Translations under genes and position numbers: made by a program
Source: Reyranella sp. CPCC 100927
Lineage (GTDB): Bacteria > Pseudomonadota > Alphaproteobacteria > Reyranellales > Reyranellaceae
DNA: 64,000 nucleotides
Assembly: GCF_007859315.1 (NCBI RefSeq)
Contig: NZ_VOHA01000002.1
Coordinates: 558,001 to 622,000, forward strand
Direction: 5' to 3'
In this document: positions 9,049 to 18,937 of the stretch, piece after piece
Layout: the number at the start of each line of letters is the position of its first letter
Position numbering within the stretch: position 1 is the stretch's first letter
Notes under the pieces: model-generated
The model's database searches: none
What the model was told of the DNA's origin: nothing
Seen by the model: only the letters and a program-made list of their open reading frames with translations

Positions 9049-9924
9049 ATGAACCCAAGACAGGTCGAAGCGTTCCGCGCCGTGATGACATGCGGCACCA
9101 CGGCGCGTGCCGCGGAATTGATCCACACCTCGCAACCCGCCGTCAGCCGGCTGATCGGCCAGCTGGAGGCAACGTTGCGCCTGCGCCTGTTCGTGCGCGA
9201 GCGCGCGCGCCTGCATCCGACGCCGGAGGCCAAGGCGCTGTTCGTCGAGACGACACGCCTGTACGCCGGACTCGACCGGCTGCGCGAGCGCGCCGCCGCG
9301 ATGCGTGGCGGTCAGGGCGTCGTGCTCCACGTCACCGCATACCCGGCCATGGGCTACGGCCTGATGCCGCGGATGATCGCGCGTCTGAGGCAGGAGTTTC
9401 CCGCGCTGACCGTCTCGGTCGACATCGTGAGTTCGCCCGAGGTGCGTGACCGCGTGATGAGCGGGCGCAGCGACATCGGCTTCGCCGCCGAGGAAATCGA
9501 CACCCACGGCCTGTCGACGACGGTGGTGCAGAGCAGCCGCGCGCAGCTGGCGGTGCCGGTCGGTCACCGGCTTGCGGGCCGTCGGCGCGTGCGCATCGCG
9601 GAACTCGCCGGCGAACCCTTCATCGCGTTGGCGCCGGTCGACGTGGCGCGCCGCGCGCTCACGGCCCTGATGTCCAAGGCCGGCCAGGAACTGCAGGTCG
9701 CGATCGAAACGCCCTATTCGCTGAACGTCGCGACGTTCGTGGCCGAGGGTGCCGGGATCGGCCTGGTCAATCCCCTGGCGCTCGCAAGCTACCAATCGCC
9801 GCGGATCGTACTGGTGAACCTGACCGAAGAGATCCGCTTCAACGCGCTGGCTCTGCACCCGGTGGGCGTCGTGCTGCCCGCCCAAGCCCGCCGCCTAGTC
9901 GAACTCATGTCGCAGGCACGCTAG
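9049..9924 (+). CDS. LysR-family transcriptional regulator
   Basis: 291 residues. The N-terminal winged helix-turn-helix (MNPRQVEAFRAVMTCGTTARAA, then HTSQPAVSRLIGQLE) fits the OccR/NocR-like opine and amino-acid catabolism branch, followed by a LysR_substrate effector domain from about residue 90. It is transcribed divergently from the lyase-ABC operon with 69 bp between start codons, so it most likely controls that operon in response to the imported amino acid. It is followed by a stem-loop repeat at 9936. Confidence 0.93.
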   Translation: MNPRQVEAFRAVMTCGTTARAAELIHTSQPAVSRLIGQLEATLRLRLFVRERARLHPTPEAKALFVETTRLYAGLDRLRERAAAMRGGQGVVLHVTAYPAMGYGLMPRMIARLRQEFPALTVSVDIVSSPEVRDRVMSGRSDIGFAAEEIDTHGLSTTVVQSSRAQLAVPVGHRLAGRRRVRIAELAGEPFIALAPVDVARRALTALMSKAGQELQVAIETPYSLNVATFVAEGAGIGLVNPLALASYQSPRIVLVNLTEEIRFNALALHPVGVVLPAQARRLVELMSQAR

Positions 9925-9935
9925 CGGATCGCGAC

Positions 9936-10003
9936 TGTCATTCCGAGCGCAGCGAGGAATCCAGGAACGGCGCCTGGATCCCTTCGCTGTGCTCGGGATG
10001 ACA
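9936..10003. repeat. Intergenic inverted repeat (stem-loop element)
   Basis: Imperfect palindrome with arms of about 30 bp: TGTCATTCCGAGCGCAGCGA on the left and its near-complement ending CGCTGTGCTCGGGATGACA on the right, around a short centre. Repeats with this TCATTCCGAGC...GCTCGGAATGA form are common in proteobacterial intergenic DNA. Here it follows the LysR stop and could act as a terminator. Downstream, 10046-10070 has a short GGGC/GCCC stem with a run of six T. Confidence 0.75.
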
Positions 10004-10139
10004 GATGTATCTGTAGCCAGATAGCCCAGGTACCAATTGAGGAGCATGGGCGCATCCCTGCCCAGATTTTTTGCACCATGTCCGTATCGTGGGCTGACCC
10101 TATAGTTCGCGATCACTTTGCACGTTTCGGGTGCTGCCG

Positions 10140-11393
10140 ATGTCCGTTGCTGCCATTGCCGATGCCTACCACAGCCCGCGGGTCAGCCGCCGCGAGGCCG
10201 ATCTGATTCTGGGCAGCGCGGCACTGATGATGACGCTGGCCATGGGCATGCGCCAAAGCCTGGGCCTGTTCCAGACACCGGCATCCCAGGGGCTCGGCAT
10301 TGCCGTCGCCGACTTCGCCTTGGCGGTATCGATCCAGCAGGTCGCCTGGGGCGTGACGCAGCCCTTCGTCGGTGCGCTGGCCGACCGCTACGGCACGCGC
10401 TGGGTCGCCGTGGCCGGCAGCGTGATGTACATCGTCGGACTGATCCTGACAGCCACCGCACAGAACGCGACGATGATCATGCTCGGGGCCGGCGTGCTGA
10501 TCGGCACGGCGCTGTCCTGCACGTCGTCCGGCATCACCGCCAACATCGCCGCGCGCGTCGTCGTGCCGTCGCGCCGCACCCTGGCCTTCGGCATCGTCTC
10601 GGCGGCCGGCTCGATCGGTGCCCTGCTGACGGCGCCGCTGGCGCAGTACCTGATCAAGGCCGACGGCTGGCGCGTGGGCCTGTTCGCCTTCGTGGCGCTG
10701 GGCCTGATCATGATCCCCGCCGCGCTGCTGGGCGGCCGCGCCGACAAGTTGCCCAACGGCACGGCGCAGGACCGCGAACTGACGTTCGGCGGCGCGCTGG
10801 CCGAAGCCGGCCGTCACCCCGGCTATGTCGTGATGGCGTGCGCCTACTTCGTCTGCGGCCTGCAGCTGGTGTTCCTCACCACGCACCTGCCGACCTATCT
10901 CGCCAGCTGCGGCATGGACGCCGCCTACGGGGCCTGGGCGCTGGCGCTGATCGGCGGCTTCAACATCATCAGCTCGTGGGGCTTCGGCTGGCTGGGCGAC
11001 CGCTATCCCAAGCGCCTGCTGTTGGGTGCACTCTACCTGCTGCGGTCGCTGACCCTGGCGGCGTACTTCATGTTCCCGCCGACACCGATCAGCACGCTGC
11101 TGTTCGCCGCCGCCATGGGCCTGCTGTGGCTGGGCGTGATCCCGCTGGTCAACGGGCTGGTCGCCCAGATCTTCGGTCTGCGCTACCTGTCGACCCTGAC
11201 CGGGATCGCCTTCCTGAGCCATCAGGCCGGCTCGTTCCTGGGAGCCTGGGGCGGCGGCTACATCTTCGACGTGCTGGGCTCCTATGACCTCGCCTGGAAG
11301 GTGGCCGTACTGATCGGCCTGATTGCCGGCACCATGCAGCTGCTGATGAACGACCGGCCCACGGCCCGGGTAGCGGCACAGGCGGCCGGATAG
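10140..11393 (+). CDS. MFS transporter, paralogue B
   Basis: 417-residue 12-TM permease, close paralogue of 754-1992. It shares the blocks LAMGMRQSLGLFQ, GALADRYGTRWVAV, LSCTSSGITANIAARVVVP, GWLGDRYPKRLLLG and AMGLLWLGVIPLVNGLV. The pair probably arose by duplication, and the near-identical C-terminal quarter suggests recent conversion or strong constraint. The start is ambiguous: ATG at 10140 (chosen) or GTG at 10131; neither has a strong ribosome-binding site. A TATAGT at 10099-10104 could be a -10 box. Substrate unknown. Confidence 0.88.
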   Translation: MSVAAIADAYHSPRVSRREADLILGSAALMMTLAMGMRQSLGLFQTPASQGLGIAVADFALAVSIQQVAWGVTQPFVGALADRYGTRWVAVAGSVMYIVGLILTATAQNATMIMLGAGVLIGTALSCTSSGITANIAARVVVPSRRTLAFGIVSAAGSIGALLTAPLAQYLIKADGWRVGLFAFVALGLIMIPAALLGGRADKLPNGTAQDRELTFGGALAEAGRHPGYVVMACAYFVCGLQLVFLTTHLPTYLASCGMDAAYGAWALALIGGFNIISSWGFGWLGDRYPKRLLLGALYLLRSLTLAAYFMFPPTPISTLLFAAAMGLLWLGVIPLVNGLVAQIFGLRYLSTLTGIAFLSHQAGSFLGAWGGGYIFDVLGSYDLAWKVAVLIGLIAGTMQLLMNDRPTARVAAQAAG

Positions 11394-11438
11394 CCGATTA
11401 GGTTGCGGGTGGTATTCAAGCGTCCCATGACCAGATTC

Positions 11439-11501
11439 TGACTTTAAAATAGCCGGCATGTGCTTTCTAAATTGGACGGCTCTTGACTTTAGAATAGCCG
11501 G
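11439..11501. repeat. Pair of 18-bp direct repeats
   Basis: TGACTTTAAAATAGCCGG at 11439-11456 and TGACTTTAGAATAGCCGG at 11484-11501 differ at one base and start 45 bp apart. The spacing is near four helical turns, so they could be a tandem protein-binding site. They could equally be the trace of a local duplication. Confidence 0.6.
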
Positions 11502-11721
11502 ATGCCCGCCGTGACCGTCGTCATACCTCGCCGCGTAAAGTCCGTCATAGATGCATCGCTTGCCGACACGCGCGTCGTTCATCCGAGGGCTCGTGCTACA
11601 CGATCATGATTCGGTGATCCCGTTCGGGGAAAAGCTGTATGCCGCACCCGTCTCGCAGCTCTGGACGATGTGAGACATGGGCACCAGCTCCTATGTGAGC
11701 ATACGCTCGGTCCCAGGCCTC

Positions 11722-11738
11722 CTGACAGATTCTGTCAG
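11722..11738. promoter_or_regulatory. 17-bp palindrome upstream of uvrA
   Basis: CTGACAG-ATT-CTGTCAG, two perfect 7-bp arms around three bases, lies 108 bp upstream of the uvrA start. It looks like a dimeric operator, but it matches neither the enterobacterial (CTGT-N8-ACAG) nor the alphaproteobacterial LexA consensus. Confidence 0.4.
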
Positions 11739-11845
11739 TGCGGATGGGTACTGTGGATACAAAACCTGAACAGAGCAGTGGCGGCGTCACCGTCGCTTGA
11801 CCATAATCGCCGGCCCCGAACGCCAGACAGACCCGCCGCCACGCC

Positions 11846-14737
<2,892 letters not shown>

Positions 14738-14741
14738 TCAC

Positions 14742-15584
14742 ATGGCCGCGACGGTCACGATCGCGCCGCTGGATGCGGCGCACGCCGCGGCGGCCACAGG
14801 TCTCACGACGGCTGTGGGATGGACTCATCGCCAGGAGGACTGGCTGTTCGCGCTGTCAGTCGGCCGTGGACTGGGCGCCTTTGACTCCGATGGCGCGTTG
14901 CGCGCCACGCTGGTGTGGTTTCCCTACGGCTCGGCGCATGGCTCCATCGGCATGATCGCCGTGGACCCGTCGCTGCAACGCAGCGGCATCGGGCGCATGC
15001 TGATGCAGCGCCTGCAGGCCGAAGCCAGCGGACGAACGCTGCTGCTGGTGTCCACCCAAGCCGGCCGGCGCCTGTACGAAACGCTTGGCTTCCACGCGAT
15101 CGGCAGCAATGCGGCGCACATCGGCACCAGCATCACGGTCGAACCTGTCCATGGTGTCACCGCCGCTCGAACCGCAGATCTGGACGTGATCACGAACCTC
15201 GACGCCGAAGCCCTGGGCTATGAGCGGCGCCAACTGATCGCGGCCCTCGCCGACGCCGGCGACGTCGCCATCGTCCCCGACGACAAGGGAAGGCCCACCG
15301 GGTTTGCGATCTGCCGCCGCTTCGGCCGCGGGCATGTGGTCGGACCCGTGGTTGCCGGCAGCAGCGATCACGCGTGCCGGCTTGTCGGCTATTGGCTGGC
15401 GCGGCGCACCGGCCAGATTGTGCGTATCGACGTGCCTGCCGAGCATACGGCGCTCGCGGAGTGGCTGACCGACCGGGGCCTTGCGCGGGGCGGCGAGTCA
15501 CCGATCATGGTACGGGGCGATGATGCTCCTGCCCCCGGCGCGCGCGTGCATCGGTACGCGCTGGTCAGCCAGGCCATGGGATAA
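14742..15584 (+). CDS. GNAT-family N-acetyltransferase with tandem domain
   Basis: 280 residues. The N-terminal GNAT fold carries the acetyl-CoA pyrophosphate-binding loop as VDPSLQRSGIGRMLMQRL (residues 70-90) and the LYETLGFHAIG beta-bulge motif. The C-terminal half (from about 140) looks like the Acetyltransf_18 degenerate GNAT repeat of YitH-type proteins. The acceptor substrate is unknown. It starts 4 bp after uvrA and is likely co-transcribed with it, though no functional link to repair is evident. The ATG at 14742 was chosen because sequence upstream is a shadow of uvrA. Confidence 0.85.
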   Translation: MAATVTIAPLDAAHAAAATGLTTAVGWTHRQEDWLFALSVGRGLGAFDSDGALRATLVWFPYGSAHGSIGMIAVDPSLQRSGIGRMLMQRLQAEASGRTLLLVSTQAGRRLYETLGFHAIGSNAAHIGTSITVEPVHGVTAARTADLDVITNLDAEALGYERRQLIAALADAGDVAIVPDDKGRPTGFAICRRFGRGHVVGPVVAGSSDHACRLVGYWLARRTGQIVRIDVPAEHTALAEWLTDRGLARGGESPIMVRGDDAPAPGARVHRYALVSQAMG

Positions 15585-15676
15585 AAACACGTACCGGTGT
15601 CGATTCCGATCAGGAACGCGCGTCCAGGGTAAAGGTGGCCGCATGGCGCGGCCGAACCAAGCCATGGGAGGACGAG

Positions 15677-16033
15677 ATGGCCCAGTTCCTGTTGCTGCTG
15701 CGGGACAATCCCGAGCATTACGCCAGCCTGTCACCGGCCGAGATGCAGCGCATCATCGGCGAATACCGGGCCTGGGCCGAGGGTCTGCGGACGCGCAATC
15801 AGCTCCACAACAGCAACAAGCTGACGGACGACAGCGGCAAGGTCGTCCACCACGACGGCACCAGCGTAACGCTCAAGGACGGTCCCTATGCCGAAACCAA
15901 GGAGGTTGTCGGCGGGTATTTCCTGATCGAGGCGGCCGACTATGCCGCCGCCGTTGACATCGCGCGCAGCTGTCCGCACGTCAGGCCCGGCGCCAGGGGC
16001 AGCATCGAGGTCAGGCAGATCCACGAGATGTAA
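15677..16033 (+). CDS. YCII-related DGPF-domain protein
   Basis: 118-residue protein of the DGPF/YCII family. It starts MAQFLLLLRDNP and carries the signature KDGPYAETKEVVGGYFLIEA (about residues 75-95), the strand-helix core of the ferredoxin-like YCII fold. The ATG at 15677 sits behind GGGAGGACGAG. The gene for an ECF42-type sigma factor begins 5 bp after the stop; this DGPF-ECF42 pairing is conserved across many bacteria, so the protein is a likely partner or target of the sigma factor. Biochemical role unknown. Confidence 0.9.
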   Translation: MAQFLLLLRDNPEHYASLSPAEMQRIIGEYRAWAEGLRTRNQLHNSNKLTDDSGKVVHHDGTSVTLKDGPYAETKEVVGGYFLIEAADYAAAVDIARSCPHVRPGARGSIEVRQIHEM

Positions 16034-16038
16034 GGGCC

Positions 16039-17292
16039 ATGACCGCCGGCGCCGCGAGCACCGATGTTCCCGGCCTCGTCGACCGGCTGTTCCGGCGCGA
16101 GGCTGGGCGGCTCACGGCCACGATGGCCCGCCGGCTGGGTCCCGGCCGGCTCGGGCTGGCGGAGGACATCGCCCAGGAGACGCTGGCGCGCGCCTTGCGC
16201 GTCTGGCCGTTCCGCGGCGTGCCCGACGATCCGGTGGCGTGGCTGCACACGGTGGCACGGCGGCTGGCCCTCGACGCCCTGCGCCACGATGCCGCCCATG
16301 CACGGCATGCGCCAGCCCTCGACATGCTGGCTGAGACTCCACTGCCGCCCGATGCGGCTTTCGCCGACGAACTGGTCGATGACGAGTTGCGCCTGCTCTT
16401 CATGTGCTCGCATCCGGACCTGTCGCCGGAGATGCGGACGGCGCTGGTGCTGAAGACCGGTTGCGGCCTGTCGGTCGAAGAGATCGCGGCCGGCCTGCTG
16501 CGCGAACGCGCGGCCGTGGCGCAATGGCTGGTGCGGGCCAAGAAGCGTATCCGCGAGCGCAACCTGGCGCTGGACATGCCGTCGCCTGGTGAACTGCCGG
16601 CGCGACTGGTGACCGTGCTCGACGCGATCTACCTGGCCTTCAATGAGGGCTGGAGCGCGTCAGCCGGTGAGCAGGTCGTACGGCCTGACGTGTGCCTGGA
16701 AATGCGGGCGCTCGCCGAACGGTTGGCGCGGCACCGCATTACCGGCACGCCGCCGACCCAGGCACTGTATGCCCTGCTGACGTTCCATTGCGCGCGCCTG
16801 GCGACGCGCACCGATACCGACGGCAACTTGCTGCTGCTGGCGGACCAGGATCGCGCGTTGTGGGATCGCGCGCTGATCGCACAGGGCCTCGCGGCCCTGG
16901 CCCGCGCCGCCGGCGGCGCGCACCTGTCCGAATATCACCTGCTGGCCGGGATCGCCGGCGAGCACGCGATCGCACCCACCTTCGATGCCACGAACTGGCA
17001 ATCGATCAGGACCTACTACGACCTGCTGATCGAGACGAACGCATCCCCGGTTCACCGTCTCAACCGCGCCGTGGCTGTCGCGATGGCGTGCGGTCCCTCG
17101 GCGGGGCTGCGCGAGCTTGCCGCGCTGGAAAATGACGCCGCGCTGCGCGGCTTTCATCTCCTGCACGCAACGCGCGGTGAATTGCTGCGACGCGCCGGGC
17201 GCGATGCCGAAGCACAGGCTGCCTTTCAGCGCGCCTACGACCTGGCGCGCAGCGAACCGGCCCGCCGCTTCCTGCAGCAGCGACTGGCCTGA
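16039..17292 (+). CDS. ECF42-type RNA polymerase sigma factor with TPR-like C-terminal extension
   Basis: 417 residues, about twice the size of a normal ECF sigma factor. Sigma region 2 spans residues 10-85 (EDIAQETLARALRVWPFRGVPDD, ARRLALDALRHDAA), region 4 about 115-175 (LSVEEIAAGLLRERAAVAQWLVRAKKRIRE). A long helical extension follows, with LYLAFNEGW-type and TPR-like segments (VHRLNRAVAVAMACGP, ELLRRAGRDAEAQAAFQRAY). This matches the ECF42 group (DUF6596 extension), which lacks an anti-sigma factor and is regulated through its extension. It forms an operon with the DGPF gene 5 bp upstream. Its stop codon lies in a palindrome shared with the convergent gene. Confidence 0.93.
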   Translation: MTAGAASTDVPGLVDRLFRREAGRLTATMARRLGPGRLGLAEDIAQETLARALRVWPFRGVPDDPVAWLHTVARRLALDALRHDAAHARHAPALDMLAETPLPPDAAFADELVDDELRLLFMCSHPDLSPEMRTALVLKTGCGLSVEEIAAGLLRERAAVAQWLVRAKKRIRERNLALDMPSPGELPARLVTVLDAIYLAFNEGWSASAGEQVVRPDVCLEMRALAERLARHRITGTPPTQALYALLTFHCARLATRTDTDGNLLLLADQDRALWDRALIAQGLAALARAAGGAHLSEYHLLAGIAGEHAIAPTFDATNWQSIRTYYDLLIETNASPVHRLNRAVAVAMACGPSAGLRELAALENDAALRGFHLLHATRGELLRRAGRDAEAQAAFQRAYDLARSEPARRFLQQRLA

Positions 17293-17300
17293 TCAGGCCA
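17285..17300. other. 16-bp perfect palindrome spanning two convergent stop codons
   Basis: TGGCCTGATCAGGCCA is perfectly self-complementary. Its centre TGATCA is the TGA of the sigma-factor gene on one strand and the TGA of the Ntn-hydrolase gene on the other. It may help terminate or separate the converging transcripts, but no T-tract follows. Confidence 0.6.
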
Positions 17301-18378
17301 CAGCCCGTTGTCCCGTACCATCGGCAGCGCGCCCATTGTCCAGTATCAACGTTTGCGTCACCTGGCTCGCGCCGCGGGCACCGGCTTCCCAGCCGGCGAC
17401 ACGCATCGCCCCACTGGCTGCACACATCTCGACCGTAAGACGGGTAAAGACGTTGGTGATGGGCGACTGTGCCCAGCAGAACGGATCGCCATCACGGCCC
17501 AGCCACACCCTGAAGGCCGCCCGACGCTTGCGGTTGTTCTCGACCGGCGCGCCGGTACCACAAACGCGCGATTCCCATCCCGGTCGCTCGTCGCGCCACG
17601 CGTTGGCAACGACGGCAGCGCCGCGCAGGATGCGTGCCGTCGTCTCTTCACGCTCGATGATCACCTGTTCGCCAGGGTTGACGCCCGTCAGGGTGAAGAG
17701 CACGGGGCGTGCCACCGGTGCACTGCGCAGCAGCTGCTGTGCCTCGTCGAACGTGGCGCATGTTTCGAAGACGCGCCGCAGCAGGTGCTCGGGTGGTTCA
17801 CGCCCGCCGCGCATTAGCGCGCGCAGCGAGTTGATGGCGTAGTCGAGCCAGCGCAACCACGGCCGACGGGTGAGGCGGCGCATCGGGGCCTGATTGATGG
17901 CGGCCGCGAACCGGCCGGGCGCCATGGCCGTCAGGACGCCGGCGAAACCGGGCCACGTAACGCTCAGATAGTCACCGGCGGGACCGGCTTGTCGCGCCAC
18001 GTCCACCAGATGCCCCAACCCTGGAAACGGCCAGTCCAATGTACGCCGCAGGCGGGGGCCGGCACGACTGTCGTCGGCGAGCGTCGTGCACCCGAACAGA
18101 TAAGCGCCGTGCAGGAACCAGATGCCCCGGCCCGGCACCGCTTGGGCGATGGCATCGATATCATCGACATAAGCCGATCCCGACCGACGCAACCACCAAC
18201 GCACCAGGGGATCGCCGATGCAGGCCAGCGATTGACCCGCCGGCAGCCATCCCAGGCAGGCATCGCGAACTGCCTCGGCCTGGGTCACCCGAAGACGGGC
18301 ATGGGTCAACGGCCCGCCGTCGCGCGCGTCGACGACGGCGATCGCGGGCAGCGCCGATAGATGATCGTCACTCACCAT
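17293..18378 (-). CDS. Ntn-hydrolase of the C45/choloylglycine hydrolase superfamily
   Basis: 361 residues. Around residue 95 it reads LFGCTTLADD, followed by GPRLRRTLDWPFPG and, about 50 residues on, YLSVTWPGFAGVLTAMAPGRFAAAIN. This order (nucleophile Cys, the Arg-xx-Asp-Trp motif, the strand with Asn) fits the acid ceramidase/NAAA/acyl-CoA:penicillin acyltransferase group. Those enzymes self-cleave before the cysteine (here Cys97), leaving a propeptide of about 96 residues. It would hydrolyse or transfer amide-linked acyl groups; no secretion signal is seen. The ATG at 18378 was chosen over GTG at 18393, which lies inside the palindromic site 18383-18396. Confidence 0.65.
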   Translation of the reverse strand: MVSDDHLSALPAIAVVDARDGGPLTHARLRVTQAEAVRDACLGWLPAGQSLACIGDPLVRWWLRRSGSAYVDDIDAIAQAVPGRGIWFLHGAYLFGCTTLADDSRAGPRLRRTLDWPFPGLGHLVDVARQAGPAGDYLSVTWPGFAGVLTAMAPGRFAAAINQAPMRRLTRRPWLRWLDYAINSLRALMRGGREPPEHLLRRVFETCATFDEAQQLLRSAPVARPVLFTLTGVNPGEQVIIEREETTARILRGAAVVANAWRDERPGWESRVCGTGAPVENNRKRRAAFRVWLGRDGDPFCWAQSPITNVFTRLTVEMCAASGAMRVAGWEAGARGASQVTQTLILDNGRAADGTGQRAVA

Positions 18379-18382
18379 TAAG

Positions 18383-18396
18383 TGAGTATACACTCA
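18383..18396. promoter_or_regulatory. GTATAC-core palindromic operator, site 1
   Basis: TGAGTATACACTCA (plus strand) is an inverted repeat with TGAGT/ACTCA arms, 5 bp upstream of the Ntn-hydrolase ATG. A related site lies at 18841-18855 upstream of ridA. Their similarity suggests one repressor for both genes; the regulator is not obvious in the window. Confidence 0.5.
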
Positions 18397-18432
18397 TTAT
18401 CCAAAGATTCAAGCCGACCGAACGGACCGGCA

Positions 18433-18819
18433 TCAAACTTTGGACGCAACGACCTCGACTTCGACCAGCATGTCGGGACTGGCCAGGCCGGCAACCAGGG
18501 CCAGCGTCGATGCTGGCATCGGATCGTGCACATACTTGTCACGGACCGAGCGATAGGCGCCGATATAGCGCGCATCGGTGAGATAGCCGTTGATCTTGAC
18601 GATGTCGCCATAGCCCATGCCGGCACTGCGCAGGATGGCACCGATGTTCTTCCACACCAGGTCGCACTGCTTCTCGATGCCGGCCGCGATCTTGCCCTTG
18701 GAGTCGACACCGACTTGTCCGGAGACATACAGCAAACGCTGTCCCGGCGGCAGTTCCACCGCGTGACTGTAACGCCCCATCAGCGCGACGCCTTTAGGGT
18801 TATGACGCTTGATTGACAT
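18433..18819 (-). CDS. RidA-family enamine/imine deaminase
   Basis: 128-residue trimeric RidA/YjgF/UK114 protein. Conserved features include YSHAVELPPGQRLLYVSGQVG near the N-terminus, the VWKNIGAILRSAGMGYGDIVKI helix and P-A-S-T-L preceding the final strand EVEVVA. The usual active-site arginine of true RidA (in the final IEIEAIA region) is not evident here, where VEVEVVASKV ends the protein, so it may be a Rid subfamily other than the archetype. It follows a palindromic operator (18841-18855) similar to that of the Ntn-hydrolase gene 55 bp downstream, suggesting a joint catabolic role. Confidence 0.88.
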   Translation of the reverse strand: MSIKRHNPKGVALMGRYSHAVELPPGQRLLYVSGQVGVDSKGKIAAGIEKQCDLVWKNIGAILRSAGMGYGDIVKINGYLTDARYIGAYRSVRDKYVHDPMPASTLALVAGLASPDMLVEVEVVASKV

Positions 18820-18840
18820 GACGACTTCTCCCTCCCCCTG

Positions 18841-18855
18841 TGAGGTATACGCTCA
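18841..18855. promoter_or_regulatory. GTATAC-core palindromic operator, site 2
   Basis: TGAGGTATACGCTCA, 22 bp upstream of the ridA start. It shares TGAG, TATAC and CTCAT with site 1 at 18383-18396, one base longer. It also lies 83 bp before the divergent trmFO start. Confidence 0.45.
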
Positions 18856-18937
18856 TGCAGCTTGACGGCTGGTTGCGCCGCCACAGCGCCGGCATTATGA
18901 GTTCGCGCCAATGCCGTCTGTCATCGGGATGTAAGCC

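Larger units (their letters stand above)
11394..11845. other. Gene-free 452-bp stretch before uvrA
   Basis: No credible gene in either strand. The first half is AT-richer than its surroundings and holds two near-identical 18-bp direct repeats (11439-11456 and 11484-11501). The second half holds a 17-bp palindrome (11722-11738). No GTTC-N7-GTTC LexA-type box is visible despite the SOS gene downstream. The direct-repeat part might be a remnant of a degraded gene, but no homology could be recognised. Confidence 0.6.

Noticed and set aside
7834-9885. 683-codon reading of the PLP enzyme
   Set aside because: The N-terminal 300 codons overlap the LysR gene on the other strand and match nothing; ATG at 8979 gives the normal enzyme length.
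11394-11845. LexA box upstream of uvrA
   Set aside because: Every GTTC or GAAC here was checked for a second one at 7-bp spacing; none fits.
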